Position numbers and translations under genes: made by a program. This document shows positions 1-7,952 of a stretch of DNA of 64,000 bases, piece after piece. This stretch comes from Nonomuraea jiangxiensis (lineage in GTDB: Bacteria > Actinomycetota > Actinomycetes > Streptosporangiales > Streptosporangiaceae). The stretch spans positions 248,001-312,000 of the forward strand of contig NZ_FNDJ01000005.1 in assembly GCF_900099965.1 (NCBI RefSeq). Reading direction: 5' to 3'. Positions within the stretch are counted from its first letter, which is position 1. Every line of letters begins with the position of its first letter. Below the pieces are notes generated by a model. The model was not told the origin of the DNA and did not search any database. It worked only from the letters and a program-made list of their open reading frames with translations.

Positions 1-1
1 C

Positions 2-577
2 CTGTCCTACCGGCCGATCCCCAAGCTGGGCGCGAACACCACGCCGTCCAACATGGTCTTCCTCGACGACGTACGGGTGCCCGCCTCGGACGTCGTCGGC
101 GAGGTGGACGGCGGCTCGGCCGTGTTGTGGGACATCCTCAACCCCGAGCGGATCCTGCTGGCCGCCTCCGCGCTGGGCGGGGCCGAGGTGGCGCTCCGGG
201 TGGCCGTCGAGTACGCCACGTCACGCGAGGTGTTCGGCCGCCCGATCGGCGCCAACCAGGCCATCGCCTTCCCCCTGGCGCAGGTCAAGGCCAAGATCGA
301 GCTGGCCCGCCTGATGCTGCACAAGGCCGCCTGGTGTTTCGACCAGCGCCTGCCGTGCGGCACCGAGGCCAACATCGCCAAGCTGACCGCCTCGCAGGCC
401 GCCTGGGAAGCGGCCGACGCCGCGTTCCAGACGCACGGCGGGATGGCGTACTCGCTCGAATATCCGGTGGCCAGGCTGCTGGCCGACGCCAGGATCGGGA
501 AGGTCGCACCTGTGACCGAGGAGCTTCTGCTCAACTACCTCGCGACGCAGGTGCTGGGGCTGCCACGCAGCTTCTGA
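2..577 (+). CDS. Acyl-CoA dehydrogenase, C-terminal part (cut by window edge)
   Basis: The frame is open from the first bases, so the gene starts upstream of the window; 191 codons are visible. The end of the beta-barrel domain ([16 protein letters not shown]) and the whole C-terminal helical domain are present, with the family signatures [14 protein letters not shown] and [10 protein letters not shown] near the end. It would oxidise an acyl-CoA with FAD and pass electrons to ETF. The catalytic base cannot be assigned from this part alone and the substrate is unknown. The convergent downstream neighbours (enoyl-CoA hydratase, esterase) suggest a fatty- or branched-acid degradation neighbourhood, but they are on the other strand and so not in the same operon. 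Confidence 0.93.
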   Translation: MSYRPIPKLGANTTPSNMVFLDDVRVPASDVVGEVDGGSAVLWDILNPERILLAASALGGAEVALRVAVEYATSREVFGRPIGANQAIAFPLAQVKAKIELARLMLHKAAWCFDQRLPCGTEANIAKLTASQAAWEAADAAFQTHGGMAYSLEYPVARLLADARIGKVAPVTEELLLNYLATQVLGLPRSF

Positions 578-680
578 CCGCGCCGGGGGGAACCTCGTGA
601 ATCCCCTCCTCCGCTGCCGGGTGAACCGGCCGACGAGCGCGCCAGCGGAGCCTCTGCTTCGTCCCCCGGAGCAGCGTTCT

Positions 681-723
681 CGGCCTCGGCGGACTAGCCC
701 TCGATGGCGCGGCCCCGAGGCCG
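681..723. terminator. Possible bidirectional terminator hairpin
   Basis: Perfect 9-bp arms CGGCCTCGG (681-689) and CCGAGGCCG (715-723) with a 25-nt loop lie between two convergent genes. There is no U-tract on either side, so the call rests on symmetry and position. The rest of the 578-805 gap shows no coding signal I trust. Confidence 0.4.
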
Positions 724-805
724 GCCACTGCGATCTGTGCCTCTGCACGCCGCCTACCCAAGGTGGGGCGAAGCACACCCGCCGGCCCGCTCGACCGTGC
801 GGGGC

Positions 806-1591
806 TCAGGACCCGCCGAACGACGGCGGGCGCTTCTCCCGCAGGGCGCGTACGCCCTCGGCCACGTCGGGGCCGGTGAAACCGAGGAACTCCATGGCCA
901 GCGAGGCGTCGAAGGTGGGCCCGGCAAGGCGCAGCCAGTTGTTGAGCGAGTATTTGGTGAGCCTGATCGCCTCCTGGGCGCCCGCGGCGAGCCGGACGGC
1001 GATCTCCATGGCCCTGTCGTGCACCTCGTCGTCGTCCACGCACAGGCTGACCAGGCCCATCCGCTCGGCCTGCTCGCCGGTGACGGGCTCGCACAGCAGC
1101 AGGTGGTATTTGGCCTTGGCCATGCCGCACAGCAGCGGCCAGACGATCGCGGCGTGGTCGCCGGCCGCGACGCCGAGCCTGGTGTGGCCGTCGATGATCC
1201 GCGCGGTGCGCCCGGCGACGGAGATGTCGGCCAGCAGCGCCACGGCGAGCCCGGCGCCGACGGCGGGGCCCTGGATGGCCGAGACGATGGGCTTGGAGCA
1301 GTTGAGTACGTTGTAGACGATGTCGCGGGCCTCGGCGAACACGCGCAGCCTGGTGGCGTGGTCGCGGGTCATCTCCTCGATCATCGCCAGGTCGCCGCCG
1401 GCCGAGAACGCCCGGCCCTCGCCCCGCACGAGGACGGCCCTGACGGAGTCGTCGCGGTCGGCGTCCCGCCAGATCTCGCCCAGCTCGCGGTGGGCCGTGG
1501 TGTCCACGGCGTTGAGCCGGGCCGGCTCGCTGATCGTGACCCGCAGCACCCCCTCCGCCGGGGTGTCGAGCTTGAGCTTGTCGTAGGTCAC
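806..1591 (-). CDS. Enoyl-CoA hydratase/isomerase family protein (crotonase)
   Basis: A 261-aa crotonase-fold protein. The oxyanion-hole segments are visible as [13 protein letters not shown] and [16 protein letters not shown]. The usual Gln-Pro-Glu catalytic segment after the second helix is not seen; the region reads [15 protein letters not shown], so hydratase activity should not be assumed and isomerase or hydrolase activity is possible. The GTG at 1591 overlaps the stop of the upstream esterase as GTGA; another in-frame GTG lies one codon upstream (1594). The coupling suggests co-expression with the esterase, perhaps in catabolism of an acyl-CoA ester. Confidence 0.88.
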   Translation of the reverse strand: MTYDKLKLDTPAEGVLRVTISEPARLNAVDTTAHRELGEIWRDADRDDSVRAVLVRGEGRAFSAGGDLAMIEEMTRDHATRLRVFAEARDIVYNVLNCSKPIVSAIQGPAVGAGLAVALLADISVAGRTARIIDGHTRLGVAAGDHAAIVWPLLCGMAKAKYHLLLCEPVTGEQAERMGLVSLCVDDDEVHDRAMEIAVRLAAGAQEAIRLTKYSLNNWLRLAGPTFDASLAMEFLGFTGPDVAEGVRALREKRPPSFGGS

Positions 1592-2505
1592 CACGACTCC
1601 CGCAGCCGCCGCGCCACGTAGTCGCGGGCCTCCGTGGCCTGGTCGAACAGGCCCGGCAGGCCGAAGAAGCCGTGCAGGGCGCCGTCGAACCTGCGGCTGT
1701 CCACCGGCACGCCGGCCTCCGCCAGCCGCCGGGCGTACATTTCGCCGTCGTCCCTCACCACGTCGTACTCGGCCGTCACGACGGTCGTGGGCGCCAGCCC
1801 CGCCAGGTCCGCCAGCAGCAGCGGGGACAGCCGCGGGTCGGCCCGGTCGGCGGCCTGCGCGTATTGCTCGGCGAACCACGTCATTTCTGCGGCCGTAAGC
1901 ACATAGCCGCTGGCGAACTCCTTGTGGCTGGGCGTGTCCAGGGCCAGGTCGAGCGCCGGGTAGACGAGCACCTGGTGCGTCAGCCGCAGCCCGGCGTCGC
2001 GCGCCTGCCAGGCGGCCACGGCGGCCAGGTTGCCGCCCGCGCTCTCGCCCATCACCGCCACGCTGCCGACGCTCTGGTAGAAGGCGGGCCGGGCGAAGAC
2101 GTCGCGCACCACGGTCCACGCGTCGTCGGCGGCGGCCGGGAAGGGGTGCTCGGGGGCGAGCCGGTAGTCCACGGACACGACCACCGCCCCGGTGCGGATC
2201 GCCAGGTCCCGGCCGAGCGCGTCGCTGCGCTTGACGCTGCCGTAGACCCAGCCGCCGCCGTGGAAGAAGACCACGACCGGCAGCAGGCCGTCGCCGGGAT
2301 CGGCCCGGTAGATCCGGATGGGCACGCCCTCGGCCAGCTCGTCGCGGACGAAGGGCAGCTTCGTCAGCGGGCCGCGCTGGATCGCGACGGGGTCGGCCTG
2401 CGCGCGCACCTCCCGGATCGCGTCCAGGTCGAGCGCGTCGAAATCGGTCTCCTCGTCCGGCAGGTAGCGGGTGAGGTAGTCCCGCGCCTGAGGATGCAGC
2501 GGCAT
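1588..2505 (-). CDS. Alpha/beta hydrolase, HSL (hormone-sensitive lipase) family esterase
   Basis: A 305-aa hydrolase with the HSL-family oxyanion motif HGGGW near residue 80, the nucleophile elbow GESAGG, an acid segment ([11 protein letters not shown]) and a C-terminal His in LHGFFG. Length fits the family. It probably hydrolyses short acyl or aryl esters in the cytoplasm; no signal peptide is seen. The ATG at 2505 has no Shine-Dalgarno but lies 6 nt after TAGGCT (2512-2517), so translation is probably leaderless. That -10 overlaps the stop of the upstream amidotransferase-like gene. The stop overlaps the start of the enoyl-CoA hydratase gene. Confidence 0.9.
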   Translation of the reverse strand: MPLHPQARDYLTRYLPDEETDFDALDLDAIREVRAQADPVAIQRGPLTKLPFVRDELAEGVPIRIYRADPGDGLLPVVVFFHGGGWVYGSVKRSDALGRDLAIRTGAVVVSVDYRLAPEHPFPAAADDAWTVVRDVFARPAFYQSVGSVAVMGESAGGNLAAVAAWQARDAGLRLTHQVLVYPALDLALDTPSHKEFASGYVLTAAEMTWFAEQYAQAADRADPRLSPLLLADLAGLAPTTVVTAEYDVVRDDGEMYARRLAEAGVPVDSRRFDGALHGFFGLPGLFDQATEARDYVARRLRESW

Positions 2506-2514
2506 GATCGCAGC

Positions 2515-3198
2515 CTAGCGGGCCGCCTCGATGAACGCATCGAAGAGCCGATGGTCGTCCCGCTCCGGATGCCACTGCACGCCCACGCCGAAGCGGTGGC
2601 CCTGCAGCTCGATGCCCTCCACGATCTGGTCCTCGGCCCAGGCCACGGCCAGCAGACCGGTGCCGAGGCGGCGTACGGACTGGTGGTGCGGGGCGGTGAC
2701 CTCGACCCGGTCGCCGACGGCCTTGCCGAGCTTGCTCGACACGCTGACCTGGATCGTGTGGGTCGTGCCGGGCTCGGTGTGCCGGTCGCTGTCGAGCACC
2801 TCGGGCAGCCAGGGGATCAGCGTGCCGCCCTGGGCGACGTTGAGCACGTGCATGCCCCGGGCGATGGCCAGGATCGGCACGTCGGCCTGGACGGCGGCCC
2901 TGGCCAGGGCCAGCTCGAACCGGTCGCGGTGCGCCTGCGGCTCGGGGACCCTGGCGTCCTGCTCGCCGTTGTACGCGGCGGCGGCCAGCTCCACGCCGCC
3001 GGCCAGGACGACGCCCTGGAGGCCGCGGACGTAGTCCTCGATCGCGTTCAGGCCGAGCGGCGGCAGCACCACGGGCGCTCCCCCGGCCCTCCCGACCGCC
3101 TTGGCGTAGGCGGGTGGCGACAGCACGGCCTCGCGTACCCAGTCGCTCCAGCGGGCGGCCTCGAAGTAGGCGGTGATTCCGATCAAGGGTCGGGACAT
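2515..3198 (-). CDS. Class-I glutamine-amidotransferase-like protein (peptidase C26 family) lacking the catalytic Cys
   Basis: A 227-aa protein resembling gamma-glutamyl-GABA hydrolases (PuuD type): IGITAYF at the N-terminus, VLAGGVEL, and the elbow region [13 protein letters not shown]. In the family this elbow is normally GICRG, with Cys as nucleophile; here it is AIARG, so residue 113 is Ala. The His-x-Glu pair (QWHPER, H210 and E212) is kept. The codon is GCC and the frame is intact, so this is not a frameshift. The protein is probably catalytically dead or uses another chemistry. The ATG at 3198 is preceded by GGAG at good spacing. It may be transcribed with the downstream esterase. Confidence 0.85.
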   Translation of the reverse strand: MSRPLIGITAYFEAARWSDWVREAVLSPPAYAKAVGRAGGAPVVLPPLGLNAIEDYVRGLQGVVLAGGVELAAAAYNGEQDARVPEPQAHRDRFELALARAAVQADVPILAIARGMHVLNVAQGGTLIPWLPEVLDSDRHTEPGTTHTIQVSVSSKLGKAVGDRVEVTAPHHQSVRRLGTGLLAVAWAEDQIVEGIELQGHRFGVGVQWHPERDDHRLFDAFIEAAR

Positions 3199-3413
3199 TC
3201 GATCTCCAGGGGGCATGGCGGAGTTCGTGCCGCCATCAGCCGGTCGAGGTGACGACCACACGCCCCATCATGGCGCACTCTGTTTCCGATATGTCACCCG
3301 TCCCCAAGATCCACGGCTTTCGCCCGATATCTCACCCGGGGCACGGGGTCGGGGAATCGGTCCAGGTGGGATGCCACGCCGGGGCCCGGGGCCGGGTGGC
3401 GGCGGCGCGGGCG

Positions 3414-3719
3414 TCAGGGGAGGCGGGCGGTGGTCTCGGTGATGAGCTGGGTGAGGATCGAGGCCGTGCCCGGGTGGGTGTCGAGGAGATCGTCCAGGCG
3501 GGCGCGCCACGCCCCCACCTCCTCGTACGCCGTCTCCGCCGCGGCCGCCCCGGTCTCGGCCTGCAGGCGCAGCCGGGTCTCGGAGAGCTGGAGCTGGTAC
3601 ATGATCCCGAGGTAGTGGCCCACGTTCTCGCTGAGCCAGGGGTAGGCGTCCGATTTCGCGGCCACGACGAAGATCCGGGCGCCTTCCCAGGCCACGCGCC
3701 TGGGATGAAGGACTGCCAT
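3414..3719 (-). CDS. Hypothetical protein, 101 aa
   Basis: Not recognised. Codon use is chromosomal and the protein is mostly helical: an N-terminal AWEGARIFVVAAKSDAYPW segment, then an Ala/Glu-rich helix (LQAETGAAAAETAYEE). No signal peptide or membrane segment. The ATG at 3719 lies 6 nt after TACCAT (3726-3731), consistent with a leaderless transcript. It is convergent with nothing and stands alone between the amidotransferase-like gene and the flavohaemoglobin promoter region. Confidence 0.6.
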   Translation of the reverse strand: MAVLHPRRVAWEGARIFVVAAKSDAYPWLSENVGHYLGIMYQLQLSETRLRLQAETGAAAAETAYEEVGAWRARLDDLLDTHPGTASILTQLITETTARLP

Positions 3720-4123
3720 GGCCGGATGGTACGCCCGCCCGCCCGTTCGGGAAACGGGCCGAACCGGAACAGCGTCGTCCGGCGGGCGGCCGGGATCACG
3801 ACTTTTCCGGACTCAGGAGCATTCCGCTGCCTCGGCCTGTCCGCGGAACTCGCTGAATTGAAAGCGAATATGACTTATCTTCGCATTTATTAGTTGAAAT
3901 GGCAATGATGTTGAGCGCGCAGAATCACGACACCATTACTGATAGTTCTGCTTCCCGCCATATTGCAGGGAAACGGTTGTGGCACCTCATGGGTGGTGTA
4001 ACACTCGATTTCGAACGCGGCGGCTGAGCCGGGGCCCGCGCCGCGCTCGCTACCCGGAACCGTCAGGGAGGTGAACGGCACGACCGGAGTCGCACTTCCG
4101 GTCCAAGGGGTGGGGTTAGGTAT
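3720..4123 (+). promoter_or_regulatory. 404-nt non-coding region upstream of the flavohaemoglobin gene
   Basis: No gene is seen here. The segment 3837-3995 is distinctly AT-rich compared with its surroundings (TTATTAG, GAAATGGCAATG), which in this genome marks promoters. It contains the imperfect inverted repeat listed separately and leads to the start at 4124. It probably carries the promoter and operator of the flavohaemoglobin gene and the leaderless promoter of the 101-aa gene on the other strand. Confidence 0.5.
3864..3884. promoter_or_regulatory. Candidate operator (imperfect inverted repeat) for the flavohaemoglobin gene
   Basis: GCGAATA-N7-TCTTCGC is a 21-bp near-palindrome with one mismatch per arm in the AT-rich island 240 bp upstream of the gene. 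Flavohaemoglobin genes in actinomycetes are often controlled by NsrR-type or other NO-responsive repressors. The assignment to NsrR is inference; no sequence match to a known matrix was computed. Confidence 0.35.
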
Positions 4124-5242
4124 ATGTCGTTGAATCCGCGCCTGGTCAAGGAGAGTTTCTCCCTCGTCGAGCCGGCGGCCGAACAGGCCACGGCCTATTT
4201 CTACGGCCGGTTGTTCGCTGAGAATCCGTCCCTGCGAGGCATGTTCCCGCCTGCCATGGACGTCCAGCGCGACCGCCTGTTCAAGGCGCTGACCCGGATC
4301 GTGTGGAGCCTGGACAGTCCCGACAGCCTGGCTGCCTTCCTGGGGCAGCTCGGCCGGGACCACCGCAAGTACGGCGTGCTGGCCGAGCACTACACGGCCG
4401 TGGGCAACGCCCTGCTGGCCACGATCCGCCGCTTCGCCGCCGACGTCTGGGATCACGAGATCGAGGCGGCCTGGGCGTCGGCGTACACGGCCGCCGCCAA
4501 TCTCATGATCGAATCGGCCGAGTCCGACGCCGGGGTCTCCCCCGCCTGGTGGCCGGCCGACGTCATCGACCACGAGCGGCGCTACCGTGACATCGCCGTC
4601 ATCACGCTGCGGCCGGCGCAGCCGCTGCCGTACACGGCGGGACAGTACGTCAACGTGCAGACCTCGCGCTGGCCGCGCGTCTGGCGGACGTTCTCGATCG
4701 CCAACGCGCCGCGCCGGGACAACACGATCCGGCTGCACGTGCGCTCGGTCCCCGGCGGCTGGGTGTCGAACGCGCTCCTCAGCCACACCCGCATCGGCGA
4801 CACGGTCATGCTGGGGCCGCCGATGGGCACGATGACGCCCGGCGAGCACAGCGGGCGCGACGTGCTGTGCGTGGCGGGCGGCACGGGCCTGGCGCCGCTG
4901 AAGGCGATCATCGAGTCCATCGTCGCCTCCGGCCGCCGCCCCAACATCCACCTGCTGTACGGCGCGCGCACGGCCGAGGAGCTGTACGACCTGCCCGACC
5001 TGATCAGGATAGAGTCGTCGTTCCCCTGGCTGCGGGTGCTGCCGGTGGTGTCGGACCAGCCCTCGTACGACGGGATGCGCGGCACCCTGCCCGAGGTCAC
5101 CCAGCGCTTCCGGTCCTGGGCCGAGCACGACGTCTACGTGTGCGGCCCGACCCCGATGGTCAACGAGACGGTGCGCCGCCTGCAGCTCGACGGCGTGCCC
5201 CTGTCACGCATCCACCGGGACATCGTCCAGGGCGAACGCTGA
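4124..5242 (+). CDS. Flavohaemoglobin-type NO dioxygenase
   Basis: A 372-aa protein with an N-terminal globin domain (about 1-135) and a ferredoxin-NADP reductase module. Aligned by eye to E. coli Hmp: Tyr B10 = Y27, Phe CD1 = F41, Gln E7 = Q48 and proximal His F8 = H80 are present. The FAD motif reads RTFS instead of the usual RxYS. The NAD(P)H segments are VAGGTGLAPLKAI and CGPTPMV. It should convert NO and O2 to nitrate in the cytoplasm using NAD(P)H. Length is slightly short of Hmp (396). The AT-rich region upstream with an inverted repeat suggests NO-dependent control. A strong terminator begins at its stop codon. Confidence 0.92.
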   Translation: MSLNPRLVKESFSLVEPAAEQATAYFYGRLFAENPSLRGMFPPAMDVQRDRLFKALTRIVWSLDSPDSLAAFLGQLGRDHRKYGVLAEHYTAVGNALLATIRRFAADVWDHEIEAAWASAYTAAANLMIESAESDAGVSPAWWPADVIDHERRYRDIAVITLRPAQPLPYTAGQYVNVQTSRWPRVWRTFSIANAPRRDNTIRLHVRSVPGGWVSNALLSHTRIGDTVMLGPPMGTMTPGEHSGRDVLCVAGGTGLAPLKAIIESIVASGRRPNIHLLYGARTAEELYDLPDLIRIESSFPWLRVLPVVSDQPSYDGMRGTLPEVTQRFRSWAEHDVYVCGPTPMVNETVRRLQLDGVPLSRIHRDIVQGER

Positions 5243-5292
5243 CCTCCGCCGAGTGTCCGGCTTCTCGGGGGGGCCGCGGAGGTCCGTTTTTT
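5241..5292 (+). terminator. Rho-independent terminator of the flavohaemoglobin gene
   Basis: Perfect 9-bp arms GACCTCCGC (5241-5249) and GCGGAGGTC (5276-5284), then CG and six T residues (5287-5292). The left arm overlaps the TGA stop. This is the best intrinsic terminator in the window. Confidence 0.85.
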
Positions 5293-5361
5293 GATCAGGA
5301 GGTTGACAGCGGGGGTTGCAGGGTGCCATGTGGAAGGTGACACGCCCCGTGGAGGTTGCCC

Positions 5362-6978
5362 GTGCCATCCCCCGCCCGGCGCCGAGAAATCGGCGGGTTA
5401 TTGATCGTCTCGACCGTCGTCACCGCGATGTCGCTGCTCGTCTCCGTACCCGCCAACGCCACCACCACCGCCACCACCGCTTCCGCCACCGCCACCACCT
5501 CCGCCACCGCCACCACCTCCGCCACCGCCACCACCTCCGCCTCCGACGAGACCGCCGACGAGATCGAGGGTGAGACCGAGGGCGCCGCCGAGGCCGGGAC
5601 CGCCTCTGAAGCCGCCGCCGTCGACGAGGCCGCCGGCGTGCCGCTGACCGAGCTGGGAACGGACGCCTACGCCAACGCCACCAGCCAGCACGGCACGCAG
5701 GCCGGCCCGGACACCTTCCAGTCGGGCACGACCATCGTGGTGGCGCAGCAGGCGGGCCGGTTCTTCGACGGAGGGGCCTCCGGCATCGCGTTCGCCGCCT
5801 CCCCCGACAACGGGGCCACCTGGACGAAGGGCGTCCTGCCGGGGATCACCGGGTTCGGCGGCGGGCCGTACCAGCGGGTCAGCGACCCGTCGGTGGCCTA
5901 CGACGCCAGGCACGGCGTCTGGTTGATCTCCTCCCTGGCGATGACCGGCACGGGCGGGACCGCCGTGCTCACCAGCCGGTCCGCCGACGGCGGCCTCACC
6001 TGGGGCGGACCGGTCACGACCGCCGTCGCGGGGTCCGGTGACCTGGACAAGAGCTGGATCGCGTGCGACAACACCCCGGCCAGCCCGTACTACGGCCGCT
6101 GCCACACGGCGTTCGACGACAACGGCGCGGGCAACGCGATCAGGATGGCCCGCTCGTCCGACGGCGGCCTCACCTGGACCGTGACCGGCACCTCGGCCAC
6201 CGGGCTCGGCGGGCAGCCGGTGGTGCGGCCCGACGGCACGGTGGTGGTGCCGTACCTGGGCGCCGACGGCCAGATCCGCTCCTTCCGCTCCCGCGACGGG
6301 GGCGTCACGTGGAGCGCCTCCGTACTGGTCGCGGTGATGCAGCGGCACACGGTCGCGGGCGGGCTGCGGGCCACGCCGCTGCCGTCGGTGGACACGGACG
6401 CCGCCGGCAACGTGTACGTCGTCTGGCACGACTGCCGCTTCCAGTACGGCTGCGCCGGCAACGACATCGTGCTGAGCAAGTCCGCCACCGGGGCCGACTG
6501 GGACGACGTACTGCGGGTCACCGACGGCGACGGCGACCACTTCATCCCCGGCCTCGGCGTCGACCGTGCCAGCTACGGGACCACGGCCAGGCTCGCCCTG
6601 ACCTACTACCGCTACCCGGACCCCGCCTGCACCGCCGCGACCTGCCGCCTCACCGTCGCCTTCATCTCCTCCACCAACGGCGGCGCGAGCTGGTCGGCGC
6701 CGCGCGAGTTATACGGCCCGATGGCGCCGGACTGGCTCGCGAACACCACGCAGGGCCGCATGGTCGGCGACTACATCTCCACCTCGGTCGTGCCCGGCGG
6801 CAACGCCTTCCCGGCGTTCATCGCCGCGACGGCGTCCACCGGCGGGGCGTTCGACATGCGGACCTACACCGTCACGGGCGGGCTGCCGATCACGGACGGC
6901 GGCATCGCCCCCCTGTCCGTCGAGGCCCCCATCGCCAGTGGCGAGACCGGCCCCGGCCTCCCCCTGACCGCCCGCTAG
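5362..6978 (+). CDS. Secreted BNR/Asp-box (sialidase-fold) protein
   Basis: A 538-aa exported protein. The GTG at 5362 is preferred because GGAGG (5351-5355) lies 6 nt before it; the in-frame TTG at 5356 touches the RBS. A signal peptide (RRR then a hydrophobic stretch, cleavage near VPANA) is followed by a Thr/Ala/Ser linker made of an 18-bp tandem repeat and an acidic stretch. The body carries at least five Asp boxes (SPDNGATW, SADGGLTW, SSDGGLTW, SRDGGVTW, STNGGASW), indicating a beta-propeller of sialidase type. The catalytic Arg triad and Tyr/Glu pair of true sialidases were not identified, so the substrate is open; it may bind or cleave extracellular glycans. Confidence 0.85.
   Translation: MPSPARRREIGGLLIVSTVVTAMSLLVSVPANATTTATTASATATTSATATTSATATTSASDETADEIEGETEGAAEAGTASEAAAVDEAAGVPLTELGTDAYANATSQHGTQAGPDTFQSGTTIVVAQQAGRFFDGGASGIAFAASPDNGATWTKGVLPGITGFGGGPYQRVSDPSVAYDARHGVWLISSLAMTGTGGTAVLTSRSADGGLTWGGPVTTAVAGSGDLDKSWIACDNTPASPYYGRCHTAFDDNGAGNAIRMARSSDGGLTWTVTGTSATGLGGQPVVRPDGTVVVPYLGADGQIRSFRSRDGGVTWSASVLVAVMQRHTVAGGLRATPLPSVDTDAAGNVYVVWHDCRFQYGCAGNDIVLSKSATGADWDDVLRVTDGDGDHFIPGLGVDRASYGTTARLALTYYRYPDPACTAATCRLTVAFISSTNGGASWSAPRELYGPMAPDWLANTTQGRMVGDYISTSVVPGGNAFPAFIAATASTGGAFDMRTYTVTGGLPITDGGIAPLSVEAPIASGETGPGLPLTAR
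5485..5538 (+). repeat. 18-bp tandem repeat, three perfect copies, coding
   Basis: The unit GCCACCGCCACCACCTCC occurs at 5485-5502, 5503-5520 and 5521-5538 without mismatch, with degenerate copies before it. It encodes ATATTS units in the linker after the signal peptide and keeps the frame, so copy number can vary without breaking the gene. Confidence 0.9.
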
Positions 6979-6983
6979 GGGTG

Positions 6984-7000
6984 CCGGCCCGCGGGGCCGG
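6984..7000. terminator. Hairpin between convergent genes
   Basis: Perfect 7-bp arms CCGGCCC and GGGCCGG with a 3-nt loop sit in the 25-nt gap between the BNR gene and the convergent MmyB-type regulator. No T-run; a bidirectional GC-hairpin terminator is likely. Confidence 0.5.
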
Positions 7001-7003
7001 GCC

Positions 7004-7801
7004 TCAGGGCCTGGCGAACGCGGCGGCGGTCTCCTCGTCGCTGGGCCAGAACGTCTCGATGGCCAGCTCGGACACCGTCACGTCCACCGGCGTGCCGAAC
7101 GTCGCGATCGTCGTGAACATCGACAGCACCCGGTCACCGGCCGCGATCCGCAACGGCACCAGGATGTCGGCGGGCCCCGGCACGTGCCCCACGTTCAGGT
7201 CCACCCCCGGATACGTGTACGAGGCCAGCTCGTCGTACAACGCCTCCAGCCGCTCGTCACCCGACACCTCGGACTGCCTGCGCAACTGGGACAGCAGGTA
7301 GGCCCGGACCTCGGCCAGGTTCAGCAGCCGGCCGCCCATCGCCGCCGGATGCAGCGACAGCCGCATCACGTTGACCGGCTCCTTCAGCAGCTCGGCCGGG
7401 ACCCCCTCCGTGAACATGGCGGCCGCCGTGTTGGCCGCCACCAGGTTCCACGCCGCGTCCACGACGACCGCCGGGTACGGCTCGTGCCCGGCCAGGATCT
7501 TGTCCAGCGCCTGCCGGACGACCCCCAGCTCGGGGGCGCGTACCTCCCGCTCGGGGTAGACCGGCGCGAAGCCGGCCGCCACCAGCAGCCTGTTGCGGTG
7601 CCGCAGCGGCACTCCCAGCTCCTCGGCCAGCCTCATCACCATCTCGCGGCTCGGCCGGGCGCGCCCGGTCTCCAGGAAGCTGATGTGACGGGCCGAAACG
7701 TCGGCCTCGATGCCGAGGTCCAGCTGGCTCACCCGGCGGCGCTGCCGCCACCCGCGCAGCAACGCGCCGAAGGTCTCTTCTCGTACCGCGACCGCTTCCA
7801 T
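7004..7801 (-). CDS. XRE-family regulator with MmyB-like ligand-binding domain
   Basis: A 265-aa protein. Helix-turn-helix at about residues 10-65 (QRRRVSQLDLGIEADVSARHIS, SRLETG-like FLETGRARPS), followed by the MmyB-type C-terminal domain (LLVAAGFAPVYPER, AWNLVAANTAAAMFTEG). This family is abundant in actinomycetes and usually controls a divergent gene. The ATG at 7801 lies 7 nt after TAGGTT (7809-7814), suggesting a leaderless transcript. A 17-bp perfect palindrome sits between it and the divergent BNR-like gene at 7953, which is its most likely target together with itself. The ligand is unknown. Confidence 0.9.
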   Translation of the reverse strand: MEAVAVREETFGALLRGWRQRRRVSQLDLGIEADVSARHISFLETGRARPSREMVMRLAEELGVPLRHRNRLLVAAGFAPVYPEREVRAPELGVVRQALDKILAGHEPYPAVVVDAAWNLVAANTAAAMFTEGVPAELLKEPVNVMRLSLHPAAMGGRLLNLAEVRAYLLSQLRRQSEVSGDERLEALYDELASYTYPGVDLNVGHVPGPADILVPLRIAAGDRVLSMFTTIATFGTPVDVTVSELAIETFWPSDEETAAAFARP

Positions 7802-7836
7802 GTCCGGAAACCTACCGGGTGCGGGGAAGGGCCACG

Positions 7837-7853
7837 ATTACCCGCCGGGTAAT
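7837..7853. promoter_or_regulatory. 17-bp perfect palindrome, candidate operator of the MmyB-type regulator
   Basis: ATTACCC-GCC-GGGTAAT lies 36 bp upstream of the regulator start and 100 bp upstream of the divergent gene. A half-site-like CTACCGGGT is found 18 bp away, overlapping the regulator's -10 region. Symmetry, AT edges in GC-rich DNA and position make an operator likely. Confidence 0.55.
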
Positions 7854-7952
7854 GCGCTCTGGAGGACGAGCCTTGGGGCGAATCTCCCAGTCCTCGGCGG
7901 CTGTCGGTGCCGCGTGGCACGATGGCGGCAAGCGAACATTGGGAGCGATGCT

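Noticed and set aside
5398..6540. Long minus-strand frame with a poly-Gly stretch opposite the BNR gene
   Set aside because: Complement of the ACC/GCC repeat and Asp-box coding region; the plus-strand frame has a signal peptide and clear motifs.
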